Assembly: GCA_013398175.1 (NCBI GenBank)
Contig: VZRZ01004912.1
Span: 959,881-1,023,880 of the forward strand
From: Climacteris rufus
Lineage: Eukaryota > Chordata > Aves > Passeriformes > Climacteridae
Reading direction: 5' to 3'
Length of the DNA stretch: 64,000 nucleotides
Shown: positions 11,285 to 23,948 of the stretch, piece after piece
Numbering within the stretch: the first letter of the stretch is position 1
Layout: each line of letters opens with the position of its first letter
The notes under the pieces: model-generated
Seen by the model: the letters and a program-made list of their open reading frames with translations, nothing else
Told to the model about the DNA's origin: nothing
Databases searched by the model: none
Made by a program: the position numbers and the translations under genes

Positions 11285-12839
11285 TCTGAATTACATGTTA
11301 ACTAATTTTTATTACCCACCCTATCAGCAGTATGATAATTTGCCTTGAAAAGATGCAAGGTGATTTTGTTTCTGTGGTATTTATAGAGATTAATAACATT
11401 AACAATTCTTTTTGGCAATAAAATAACATCATTTGTTTAAAATAAATGAGCAATTTTAAGTTAAACTGAATTTCCAGGCTGATGATTGTCTGTTCAAAGT
11501 CATTCTTACTTAGGTTTCAGAATAGCAGCTCTTCACATATAGGCAGTATAGAGGGTTTAATACATAGAAACACACTGAAACATTTTCTTCAAAGTAAATG
11601 TCGATCCGAGTGAATGCTGTAATGTAAATTTTAAAAAGTACATATTTCATGGCAGCTATTAAAGCTTCCCCAGTCCAAAGAAAATGTAGAGGCTCAATTT
11701 GAAGATATGATAAAAGAAAGACAGCTTTAATAAGTAAGCTTAAAATCAAGTTCTTAACTCATCTGACAGGTTACCGCATCCTTTGTAGGACTCTGGAGGA
11801 GCAGACACCCTTCTTCCTGGAAGAGTAAACACCCAGCGTGGGTCATTTGTTTAGGTAAGTCTTTTAAAAACGTGGACAAAACATAAAATAAAAATACTGA
11901 TGCATCCTTTGAAAAACAGGGCTGCCTGTATATAGGCAGTGCTGCCAAATTATATAACAGCTATACAGAGAACAGCAGAATAAACCCATTTGGAAAGCAC
12001 AGCAAAATGGTATTAAGTTGTGCAAAGCAATTAGAACTGAACCTTTGCATTCTTTTCAGATTACTGAACTATGCATGGCTATTCAATTTTTGTCAATTAC
12101 TACATTGTGCGGAGCTATATATTTCGAAGTGTTTCTTGAGGAACTAATACATGGTTCAACCAGGGTGGTATCCACAGTGTCACCACCAAGGCCAAATGGA
12201 TAAAGTTACCAGAGGGAATTATTCTTTTGTGACAGGTTGATTTAGTCTTTTTAAATGACAGCAGCTGAACAATCAACTCTTATTTGTTTCTGTTACTAAT
12301 AGGGAGGTGTTAGGCAGGTCAGCCTTGCAATAAAGATTTTCTGTGAGAAGAAACTGCCAGTCTTGATAACAAAATTACAGCATTGATAATAGTAAATAGA
12401 AAGACCACGCAGTCCCTGAATGTGTTTGAACACATCATTGAAAGTAATCTATCTGCTGTGTTTAGGGGCAATGCTTTAGTCAGCAAAATCAATATTTATT
12501 TTCCTTACAGTTAATCAACTCTAATAAGACTTTTAAATACAGATTGAGGTTTGAGAACAGAAACAGGTACTTCAAAAACCATGGGATTTGTAGTAAATGC
12601 ATGTAGCACTAAAAATGAGCCCTAATAGCTAGAGATTTGAGAGAAATAACTTGCCTCTATTTTTATATTTGGAAAACAACCATCATGTTGCCTACCTACA
12701 GAGCATGCAATGCAATGCCCTGCCCCTGGGACAGCAAATATCAACAGGCAAAAATAAAACTAAATTAAACTCTCAGAAGGATAATCACAAACAGATCATC
12801 AAGGCAGCGGTTGCCAGTTCATCAGCAGCTTGGGGTGAA
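11285..12839. other. Unique AT-rich sequence, possible conserved non-coding elements
   Basis: Two stretches, about 11330-11480 and 12340-12560, have the look of vertebrate conserved non-coding DNA. They are AT-rich with homeodomain-type ATTA/TAAT words, are not repetitive and have no open frame. This is an impression from composition, not a comparison. Confidence 0.25.
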
Positions 12840-13203
12840 CCTTAACTCCAGATGAACTCACTGTAACCTGGAAATTGCCAGTCCAGAAGGATGAGGTTGC
12901 TCCGCAGGGGAACTGAAGGCGGCTGTGCTGCACACTGTGCTGAGGGAGAGAGCAAGGCCAGCTGCTCTGCTGTGGTCCAACATGTCCACTCATCCCTTCC
13001 CGCCTGGACTGGGATGCAGCTCCCATCCAATCGGCACTGGAGGGGGTGTCAGGAAAGGTTTATATGTGGGAGCACTGTGGTGCCAAAAAAAGTCCACCGG
13101 GTGAAATCAAGCTCACGGAAAAACCTAAAAGATCTGCCCAGTTCTCAGGAGCAGTCCTCTGAGCAAGGCTGGAACTCAGACACCCTCACCCCATGCTAGC
13201 AAG
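12840..13203 (+). other. GC-richer block ending in a consensus donor
   Basis: Clearly more GC-rich than its surroundings, with several CpGs (for example CTCCGCAGG, GGCGGC, CCCGCC, AATCGGC, CACCGGG). It carries an open plus-strand frame (12891-13199) with no recognised domain and a minus-strand frame over part of the same DNA. Four bases after the plus frame's stop lies the near-perfect donor AAG|GTAAGC (13203/13204). This layout suits a non-coding first exon with its promoter, but there is no TATA box or independent proof. An old transposon fragment is the main alternative. Confidence 0.22.
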
Positions 13204-16200
13204 GTAAGCTAAATTACTCCATTTCCCTGGCAAGCGCAACACAAATTTGTCATCACAGTTTGGCTACTTGGTCTATGAGCAACACACCTACCAGTAAAGG
13301 CAGTCTTCTGGAGACAAACCCTTTCCTCAAACCACTTCTTACCTTGCCGGGAACACCCCTGTTCCCTGAAAGATGAGTTGAAAAGCTACAGTCGGGTAAA
13401 TACCCTGTATTTCCACTAAGCATACCTCTTCATGTGGTTGATGTAATTTTGGTCTAGTAAAAGATACTTTTTCCCACAAATACAATTGCAAATTCTATCA
13501 TCATCAACATTTTTACCCATCTATGCCAAGAAACCCTTATTTGAAAAGCTTGTGTTTACATTTCACCTGTTGTTTCCTCCAGCCTTTCCTGAGAGCCCAG
13601 TCTGTTGATCCCATCACCACACTGTCTACATCTAAACTCAAAGTGCTCCAGTCCTTTAAAACTGCCCTGCAACTAAACGTAACTCTGTTAAACACAGAGT
13701 GGCATTTCTCAGCCTGTGTTCTGCTTTGTTTAGAAGTTTTGTATCTGCTCCAGACTCAGAGGAGGCTCCTGCATCATGTTTTATGCAGCTACACTATGCT
13801 AGTTTGGCTGAAGAGCAGCCCTTGGCTCTGTATTCAATCATTGCCTTGGTTGTACCCCCAGCCAACAGTTAGCAAACTGTTTCCAGATTAATTTACCTGC
13901 TCTCCTAGTGTTCAGTGCTCCCCTGAGGAATTCTCCTTGTTTAGTGGCACTTTTATCACTCCCCCTCCTGCCTGCTGTGCATTCTCCATGAACACTTCCA
14001 AACTCTCTCCAGGTGATGGTAGTTTCTCCAGTTCCTATCTTTCCTTCCAAATCTCAGGCATCATCAGGACTCAAGATTGTCAAAAAAAACAAATCACAGG
14101 CTTTGGACTTCACCTGTCTTGGGATTTTCTGCCTTTTCTTTATAAGATTTTAGATTCACCAAAATATCCACAGAGGCACCCTTTTTTTTTCGTCCAGAAA
14201 TTTCCGTCTGAGATCTGTCTAGCAAACTCTGAGTGCTTCCCTAGGACCTCTTTCAGACTCTTATGTCTCTCTCAGCTATTTCTCCTTGGTATCAATGTGG
14301 AATCACCTGCAATTGCTCAGGGCAATTGAGGTATTTTTAGAGGTCTGCTTCATTCCAGAGAGCAGTTTCTAACTGATTGTAAACCAAGTTTACCCATTGC
14401 ACAGTGGGCTGAAGCAAAGGCCATCATTCTCTGTAACCACCAAATGTTCTAACCACCACAGTGAGTAACAGGGTGAGGTCCTTTCCCTTCCTTGCCTATT
14501 GAGGATAAATGTTCCCTTCTCTCATAAGAAATCCCTGTGTTGTGCATGTCATTCCATCCAGGGTTAGTCAGAACCTAGGGAGAAGAAATTATGAAATCAT
14601 ATAGACATTTAGTTAGGAGTGTTGCATTCCAAAAACATAGTTCTGAACTTTGTTCACAGAATCTTTTCTCTTCTAGCATAAATTTTTTTAATTATCATTT
14701 AAATTTCTTTTTTAAATAAAGCCTCAACTTGGGGCTTGAAAATACATGACATTTCAGTGAAACACTTGGGAATCCTAGGTCCTGCCCAGGACCTGAAGGA
14801 TTACATGAGGCTGGAGAGTACAGGAGTAAATCAGGTTAAAGAAGGATATTGTGAAAAACTGTTGCGCTTAAGTACCTGAGTAAAGAGAACTGTAATGAAA
14901 CAGTAGTATTCACATCCATTCTAAGAGCCTGACCTTACTGGAGAGACTTCATTCAGAGGGGTTTTAGAGATGTAATGGACAAAGTTCAGTCATAACAAAC
15001 AGCACAAGCAGCAGAGGCTGAATAGGCATGGCCCGACAGTGATCCACCACTCCCTGCCTGCTGAGCTGTGAAGCAGGAGTGGCATCATTTCTGCTTGGTG
15101 GTTGCAAATAAACAGGCAAAAGTGAACGAAAAGCAAAGCCAAAGGTGAGGGAGTGGGATGAAAATAAGATATAAATGGTGAGAAAGATTGAATACTGGAG
15201 ATTGTGTTTCTTGTTAATGGATATAACAAACTCAAACATGCAACAAACTAGAGCATCCCTGATGCTTAATCGTAAATCCATGTACTTTTCAGAGGCTAGG
15301 GAAAGCCATTATACTTGTATAGCACTATTGTACTTCTTCCTTTTAAAGCAATCAAATTGCACTATGAAGAAACGTTAACCCTAGAAAACTAAATTTATGC
15401 AGAGAAAATGGTGTCAATCTGGGGGCTGAATTTACTGCAGTCTCCTAAAGGGAAGATCTCTGAAGCCAAACTCAAATTTTATTTAAGTATTTCTGTCATG
15501 TTAAAGTACTTTACAAGTGTTGCCATATCCAAATGAAGTTCACATACAAATTATGTAATTTGCAGCAACAGTCAAAGGAAAAAAAACAAGAAATTGATTC
15601 AGGCATTTTATGATAGCCTATGCATCAGAAATGCAGATGACAATAATACGCTGTAATTACTGCATGCTTTTCTGAAACTCTCAAGTGCCAGTAAAATACT
15701 GAACAAGGTGTGACAGCATAGAGAAGGTATCACAAGGCAAGCTCGGGAGTAACTTTACAGTGCATTAATTGTCATCTTCCCTTAAGGAGCAGAGCTTTCT
15801 TCCTCAGAACCTTACACAGAACTTCATTATTGCCTGTAAATGTGACTTTTTGGAGCAGCTACAAGTAGAAGAGGTTAACATGTGGACACCTAAGTGCTGT
15901 TCCTTACCAACCCTGATCATGAGATAATCTGTTAATACCGCATTCTCAGTTCCTTTTTTAATTTTTCAAATTAGTCTACCACACAATTTCTTTTTTTAAG
16001 TTGACAACATGACATTTATCCAATGTAGTGTGGTCTTTTTAAGGTCTGCAAAATGAACACATTCTCTCATCTCAGTGAGATCTATCACTGCAAGGTCTCT
16101 TTCAGCATCACCCCAATAAAGGCATAGTCAAATATTACTCAAAGAAAGGTGCAGCAGGCCAGGTCAAGACAAGCCTTCGAAGCATAGCTATCTGGTGTTC

Positions 16201-19200
16201 CAATAAATTCCCTGTCTGCAGAGAAAAAGGATCACTGATGCTTCCCAAGAGAAAAGTCTCATTCCAATTTCAAGAGTGTGAGAGGGAAGGAATAAGAAGG
16301 GGGGCAGGAGAAGCACACAGGATCCATAGGCTGTAATGTACTTCAGGCTCCAAATAACCATAATCTGTCCCTTGATTCCCGTCTCTCAATTCATATCTGT
16401 AACTTCCATCAGCAAAAATTTTGAAATATTTGCAGTAAGCTCTTTTGCACATTTGGCCATTAAATTAATTGACAAAAAACATCCAAATTGCACCAGATGC
16501 TTCCTCAACATGCAGTGGCTGTTTCTGAAAGGGGACATCAACTTGGTGTATGTTGATTTAGAGAATTTTTTTTCATTAACACTGTGCTTCAACAATGATG
16601 AATACATTTTATGGTTGGTCTACATTAAATAGACTTCACAAATTATATTGTTACGTGAACTGTGCAAAAGAAAATATGCACTTCTACCTTCTCTGCTTCA
16701 CTAAAAAAACAAAACCAAAGTAGTTAAAAATGCTTTAATAAATGCATGAAGGCATTTCATTCTAAGTAATTCAAAATTTATACAGCAAAAGGCCTTGCAA
16801 ATTATCATATAAGGTAGTTCAGACCTACATTTACTTAACTGTTAGCAAATTGTATATAGTTTATAGAAATAATGCTTTGCCATAGACAACTAGCTTGCAG
16901 CTAAAAGCCATCTGAAGATGGTTGTTTTAATTTGTCTGGCAGGGTTAAATTTTCTTTTACTATTGCGTTTCTTTTTATTAATAAAACAGAGTTTTTCTGG
17001 CAATTTCTACTTCTATAATTTATAGGACCTGTAGTCTGGTAGTCTAAATAGCTATCCAGGGGTTTAAATAAAAGGAAAATTATCTCTGTGCCACTGAAAA
17101 AACACAACTTTGTGGTCTGTGATACAGCTTTACTGATTGGAAATTCTCCCAAAGCTAGAACATGAATTACATTTCATTTTGCTAACTGGAGCTAATAGCC
17201 AAGATTAAAATTATCAAAATAATTAGCTAAATTTAAAACAATTTAGGACAACAACTTCCAAGTTGTTTGATCCTAGGTGAAATATTAGTCCGTGATGTCA
17301 CAAGTCAAACAAACCACAATTGTGAAGCATTTTACTGTTCTGATTTTTTTTCCTAGCACACAACTTTGGCTTCCCTGGAAACTGCAGCACTGACTGTGAT
17401 GTTATGTTCCTTGGAGTGAGGAAGTGTTCTGATTGACTGATGATCATTTTAATGTGGCGTTTCAATCTAGTTAAACCACAGGGCTCAGGCAGAGCAGATG
17501 TTTAGTGTGTGTCTGAACTGACAGCCCTATCTCCTTTCAGCAAAAACATAGACACATTTATTCCACTCCCAGAATCTCCAGATACAGCATTTTAGGACAC
17601 ATCGACCCAGGCTGCAGCAAGGACATGACTGCACTCCTAGAAGCAATTAGATACAGTTTTCCTCATCTGAGCTTTGAAAAATCCCAATGCAGGCATTCGT
17701 TATAAACAAACATCTGGTCATGTCTCAGTAACAAAGAAAGATAAAGTGGTTTTGACAGAACTTTGCCCTCTGGTCAAACTTCACTTTTCACCGGTGTCTT
17801 TCATTTATTCCTTTTTGAAGACTATTTGCCCAGGCCTCTAACAGGATGTCAATAAGCAGATTCACTGATAGGAGAAAAGTGATTCAATACTCTGAGTATA
17901 GTTTTTAGAGCAAAGAAGGAAAATTGAGAGCCTGTAATAAACAAAAAATACATGATCAAATACACCAGATCACAGATTATACAATATTGTGACAAGGTTT
18001 TTCTGGCTGCTTTCAGTGATGTCTAAACACATTTATTTTCTTTTATAAAGGACAAAGAAAAACTAGAAACATTAGCACACTGCAGCTAAAGTGCCATCCC
18101 TCCACTCTCCCAGGTGTGTTCTCTTACCACGAGCATCAGAGGTTTTCTCTCCTTGTTATTCACAGCAAAACAAGTTGGCATTTTGAAGCTCAGAGATAAA
18201 TCCCATCTTTGCACATTGAAAATTGTGAATGCACCTTTTTGTCAGCTGGACTGGTATCTCAGATGTCTCTGGGGAAGCTGAGGGAGGACCCACAAGACAG
18301 CTACAGCCAGGGGTGCTGCCCTGCCCAGGAAAGCGTTCTTCCACATGTTAGTCCTCACCTCTGTTGTCTGAACCAAGAAATGTAAGGTAACCATAAGCCT
18401 CTGATTTGCTAAAGACCATTCACTGATACAGCAATGCAGCAAGTGCTGACAGTTTGCTGACACTCCTTTAATATGTAGGCCAGATAGAAAAAATATTAGT
18501 AGGGTACCCTTGGCATGACAGATGCCACTAAGCATATACCAGTTGCTTTAACAGTGCAAAACAGCAGGTGCCAATAGCTAAATCCAGCTGGGCATTAATT
18601 AAAGTAGGCTGTCCTTAAATTGCCCTCAAAAAGCACTTTACAATCCCAGTTCTTTCAGATATTAAGAAGAACTGAGGGAATTCATCAATTTGCACCTTCC
18701 AGAGGACACCACCAATTTTTTCACAGAAGAAAGACCAAACTAGGAGTTTTCTTTTAAGTGAAGTTATTGGAGGTGGTGAAGGAACAGGAGGGGTTCTTGG
18801 ATACACAATATGTTGAAAGGCAGTACTGGTAGTGTGCTGTGGTTTCCTTAAGACTTCCTGTATGGAGAGTGGGAGGAGAAGAAACCCATTTGATGTTAAT
18901 TTATTCTTTTCCTTTCAGAGCCTTCACCGTATACCAGTAACTATCCCCTTTGCTCTTGTAAGTGTTTGGATACAGAAAAAGAAAAAATAGAGAGATGAGG
19001 GTGAAAGCACAGAAATTCTGGAGAAATTTGTAGACACAGAACAGCTGACAGAAAAAAAAAGAGATCGTGTTTTATTCACTCTACAAACTTTAAAAAAAAA
19101 TAGACTATTAAGCACACACATTTCTCTGAGAACATGCCTCCATGGCTGCTTTCTTAACATCTATCTATATATGCAGCCCAAAAAAACAGTCTTTTTAATG

Positions 19201-20796
19201 CAAATCCATACCCTTCATGCCCCATGTGTTTGAGACATACCACCACATTTTGTTTTCTCTTTAAGAAACAAAGCAAACACAGACAGCAGCAGACAGGCTA
19301 ATGATAGTAATCAAACCAATCTGCAATATGTGATTCTTGGAAGGTAAATATATTCCTCTTAAAACAGCAAAGGAATTATTTTCTCTGCATACCTTTCTCT
19401 AAGAGAAGGGAAAGCGAAATTCTTGTATTGGCATGTTGCATAGATTTCTCTCCTGGGCTCTGTAAACAATACTTTATAAGAGGTTATCCATGTGCATTGA
19501 AAATACAACTGTTTTTATAACTAAGCTACTACCACAACATAAAAGATAAGCAAGTTTCTTACATGTATTCCTTTCATTTTTCTTTAGAAAAATCAAATTT
19601 CACTAACAATGAAAGCTGATTATTAACCAGCTTTTTGGATCTCAGCAAATACCCAGCTATCTGTAATATTACACTGCTCTGCAGGTTGACAGCTCATATT
19701 TAAGCTCCAAGTGACTGAAAATAAAACAGACTCTTCAAGCTCCCCTGCATAAACAAGAAGAAAGAACAAAACCACCTACATAGATGGAGGTTCAGTATTT
19801 CCCCATAGAGTAATGTCCAGTCAAGATTTGGGGGTTTAGCTAGTTCTGCACAGATGTCTGATCACACAGCTAATTAACATTAAAGCTCATACAGTAGCAA
19901 AGCAATTTAATTCCATGTCTTGAAGTTATTATTCTCACTGGCTAGGCTCAGAGACCATGAATGTTAATTCCACGACAGGGATGGTTGCTCTCTGCCCAGT
20001 TGTGACATTTGTCTTTGGTATCTAGCACAGCACAGCATATAGAGAGCTGACCAGGCTCAAACAAGCAAACACATGGGGAAGAAAAGCAGCTTAGCTACAG
20101 CAACCTGGATCCCTGCATTTGCTACAAACACCCTTGTGTTCTAGCAAAGAGCTGGCTGAGCACTGTGCTGTAGGAGATCTGACTGTGGTACATCAGGTAG
20201 TGCATTCAAAGCCTGTTCTTGTATATCCAGATTACTGCAGTATGCAACATCCTGTATCACCTTACAGCCCTCTGATGGGCACCAGCTGAGAGCCTCAAAC
20301 TTTTCTCTGTAACTCCTTTTATGCCTTTAGGTATCAAGGCAGGAACACACCTTCCATCACCACATACAGTACAGCTGACAGCGAGTGCTATTTCCTGTCT
20401 GGAAACACAGAGGCTATCATATTAGCTAGCTAAAGCTGTGAAGCTCAGAAATTGCAGCCAGACTCCAATATGCCCTGCAGAGGGTCTCAGGTGTGCAGTA
20501 AACAACCTCCAATACTCCTGAAGCACATAAATACATTAATCCATGGAGCTGGTTCACTCCTGAAATATCCACTCTGAGACGCATCGACTCTCATAATCGG
20601 TTGCAAACTGAATTAAAATGTAGCTATTTCAGGATGCTGTCCCAAAGAGGGAAATGTATTTTCAAAACAAAAACATACTGTTTCCAAGAGTATTTTACCC
20701 ACATAAACAGACTTGTAGCCTCGAAATTCTCCTTTTATCTTCTGTGCTCTATTTAGCTTTTCAACTTCTGATGATTTTAGAAGCATGATCATAGAA
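13204..20796. other. Unique non-coding sequence
   Basis: A long stretch without a recognisable gene. 13520-14350 is pyrimidine-rich with a few chance frames. 15480-15690 is AT-rich and non-repetitive and could be a conserved non-coding element. 16270-17300 and 18150-19160 carry only short overlapping frames. No repeat family recognised. Confidence 0.45.
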
Positions 20797-20907
20797 GCAA
20801 GTATCAATAAACTTCAGAGCATTCCCTTGAATTATTTTCCCATATTTTCTTGGTTTATGATCTCCTTTCCTGGCAGGTATCATAAATTATCCTGCTTTTC
20901 TATAAAA
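20797..20907 (+). repeat. Unidentified diverged repeat, copy A
   Basis: This segment shares an ordered series of words with 22002-22122: AGTATCAA, AGAGCAT then CCC, TTTTCC.CATATTT, CTTG.TTTATGATC, then CCTGCTTTTCT and TAA. Both copies lie in the same direction about 1.2 kb apart. I do not recognise the family. It is either a local duplication or two members of an old interspersed repeat. Confidence 0.75.
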
Positions 20908-22001
20908 TATCCCATCAAACTGCAATATGCCCAATAAGGATTACCAGACCTACAGCTACCTCAGCTTGTCTGAGCATCTTGTCTGAATGGGTTTCTTTTG
21001 CCCTAAACAGAAAGTCCTATTGAAAGACAAAAAGTCTTCATATTTCCTAGTTTTGTCACTATTCTATTGTGGGCAGAAAAAATGCCACCAGGTGAATGGG
21101 GATGAACAGTCACTGTATTTGTTCTTCCAAGGGCTTCTTTTCCTGCCAGGGGAGGCCTCTTAAAACATTCTAGCTGTATCAGACTTGCCATCTGCTTCAA
21201 TAAACTAGCCTTGAAACTAATTTGTCAACCCATCTACATCAGTAACATTTATTTCATTAATTGGAAGAATTAGCCCTTTGTAGCAAGTTGAAGGCTGTGA
21301 AGCCAAAATATACTGTACTTTCTCCCAGGTGACCCAAAGACCCTTGGACGAACTCTTGGGGTGACATTAAAATTAATAGTTTTATAGAAAAAATAGCATT
21401 TTAATGTTTATTTAACGTAGCTACCTTTCCAAAAAAAGTTACTTTCAACATTTTTAAACATCTGGTTGCCTTATTTTTTAGTTTGTTTCTCCAGTGGTAT
21501 GAGCAGAACGTCTTCAATTTAGAGAAGACAAGTCTGTATTCTTAGCCACATGGATGCTCTCAGGTTACAGGCAGAGGGGAGAAGACATATAAATTCCTTT
21601 TAAAATTATTTTAGGACTGACATATTACATTTTAGAGGACCAAGTCCTACTGTCCACTATGCAACTGAGATCAGTGAAGCTTGTCTGGAGCTCTAGTTTT
21701 ATACACAATACCTGTCACACCAGATGCATTTTAAGCATAAAAGTATTGCACGAGATAGAGCAAGATGAATTCTAGCAGCTCAGTAGAAAACTTAGTTTAT
21801 TCTTTGATGTGTCTAAGATCTTTAAATGGATGCTATTGTAATGGAGAAGAAGGTGTGTTACCATGAACCTCCCAAGCATATATATATACATACTTCTTTG
21901 TACAAATGCTTATATATTTATAGATAAAATTATAACACCAGATATACTGGTATATGTAATGTGTTACACATGTAAGCTATACACTGTGTATTTGAGAGTC
22001 T
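20908..22001. other. Unique AT-rich non-coding sequence between repeat copies
   Basis: Nothing recognisable except a short TA-rich run (ATATATATATACATAC) near 21880. Confidence 0.45.
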
Positions 22002-22122
22002 TAAGCATCTCTAGTATCAACAGATCCTTAGAGCATCCCTGGGATTTCTTTTCCCCATATTTCCTTGTTTTATGATCCTCTTTACTAACAGAAACCAGAA
22101 ATTTACCTGCTTTTCTAATAAA
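22002..22122 (+). repeat. Unidentified diverged repeat, copy B
   Basis: This is the partner of 20797-20907, in the same orientation. It is slightly longer because of small insertions around 22085-22105. The best-matching block is the stretch from TTTTCCCCATATTTCCTTG to TTTATGATC. Confidence 0.75.
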
Positions 22123-23676
22123 GAGTTCAACAGTTCTATCTACAAAAACAACGAACTCCCCAATCTTACACAATATTCTCGCACCTGCTCACACAATACT
22201 GTGCTCATGCTCCTAAAAACAGACTAAAAGCTCCACTAGACTTAGATGACTGCCATGAACTCTAAAACCTTCAGGACCACGAATTTCTAGCATGCAGGGC
22301 CTTCTTCCTCTTAAACACAGACCTTTGTGTTCACATTTGTCTGTGATAAAATTTCTTTTATTCCAAATATACCCGTATCAAACACTGTCCCCCATGAGTA
22401 AAACAGTCCTACCAGAACAAAATGTGATTCCATCAAAATATTTTTTTAGCAATAACTTCATAATTATTTACAAATAACAGAAAAAAAGAGTCAATTGATT
22501 ACCACTGGACTAGTAATCGACCAGACAGACTTCCTGAATAAAAAAAACCCTTTACTACTCTGGGGATGATGATAACATTTTTATAAATACTTACAAAATA
22601 ATTTTAATCCCTGCAATATGAAGTGCTTTTATCTCCTACTAAGTCTCTTAATCCAATTTAAGTGAGCAGCTTGTCATCACATTTAACTTTGTCCACAGTA
22701 TTTGAAATTAGATTTAAATAAAACTATCTTCATTGACACCAATTGCTTTCAAATCACTAGCTAATTGTATGTCCTAAGAAGAATTTAATTTTTTTTGTTC
22801 ATAACCAGTATCAGAATAGCCTGCCTACAGTTACACAGATAATTATGTTTATTCTCTTTAAACACAGCCTCCCATAAGATTTTTTTTTTATTCCTTAGAA
22901 TTTTTTTGATGTTCACAACTGACATTTATACTGAATTGCAGTGAAATAACTAAAAATAACAGAAGCTCCATCTTTCTGAGAATTCCGAGATTTAAATTCG
23001 TTCTTGTTCTGTGTAAACTTGCACAGAATTTCTTCAGGAGACCATTCTTGTCAGATAGCATGATAGCCACCAATAAAAGAGGTATATAATGACCTGTTTT
23101 TTGGGTCATTTCTAATAGCTCAGCTATCACTTTTAGAAAATAATTAAAATTCACAAAATAAATTATATTTAAGGCCGTATTACTATTGAGAGTTAAAAAT
23201 CAAATAAATAATTTTTAATCTCTGTTGCGAAAATGAAAAATCTCTGGTGTGATTACTTAGAATACTGTGATAATTGATAACCTTGCTGGCAACTCAGCAT
23301 GCAATGCAATAAATGACCTTACGGCTGGTTAAATTGCAAGGGAAGACTGTGGTGTTTAATAACCATGAAAAGCTGTTTAGTGCACATAGAGTCAATCGCC
23401 ACTGATATTATATATTCATAGCAGCAAGCATTAAATAACTTTTTTTTAAAGAAGGAAAATGAAAAAAAAGTATATATAACTCAGATTTGAAAGTATTTTG
23501 CATTATCTGTCCTAACTCTTCTACGTTTGGGTTTTCATAATGCAGCATCTATTTCTGAAATAATAATATGCACACATGAAAATGGAATCCACTCCCCTAT
23601 GCATGGAACAACTTGTGGGGCCCTGAAATTCATGCAGGCAGGCAATGTGAGCCCATGTCACACTATGGTCCTGCAC
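22123..23676. other. Unique AT-rich sequence, possible conserved element
   Basis: No gene seen. 23220-23420 has the appearance of a conserved non-coding element: non-repetitive, AT-rich, with words such as GATAATTGATAA, TGCAATGCAATAAA and GTTTAATAACC, and no open frame. This is unproven. Confidence 0.3.
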
Positions 23677-23785
23677 CATAGAATCATTTATGTTGAAAAA
23701 GACCTCTAAGAATTGCATCCAGAGTTATCCCAGCACTGCCAAGTCCACCATCAAGTGTCCACTTTGTATACCTTCAAAGCTGCTA
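23677..23785 (-). mobile_element. CR1 LINE 3' fragment, minus strand
   Basis: Begins with the reversed CR1 tail CATAGAATCATTTATGTTG, followed by AAAAAGACCTCTAAGA, then TATCCCAGCACTGCCAAG and TCCACCATCAAGTGTCC. These are the familiar antisense modules of avian CR1 copies. The left edge is the element's 3' terminus. The right edge is approximate. Confidence 0.88.
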
Positions 23786-23910
23786 AGAACTAGTAAGAAC
23801 TGCTGCTTGACTGATATCAATAATAAGAATCAGAATCAATAAACAGAACAATTATTCCTAAGTAGAATTTTCAAAGTTTCTGCTCTTTATAGTGAGGCAA
23901 AGAGTGTTCT

Positions 23911-23948
23911 TAAGGAGGAAAACTCACTCTCAAGGAGGGAAACTCTTC
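23911..23948. repeat. Short tandem duplication, period about 22 bp
   Basis: AAGGAGGAAAACTC is followed by AAGGAGGGAAACTC, separated by ACTCTC. Confidence 0.75.
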
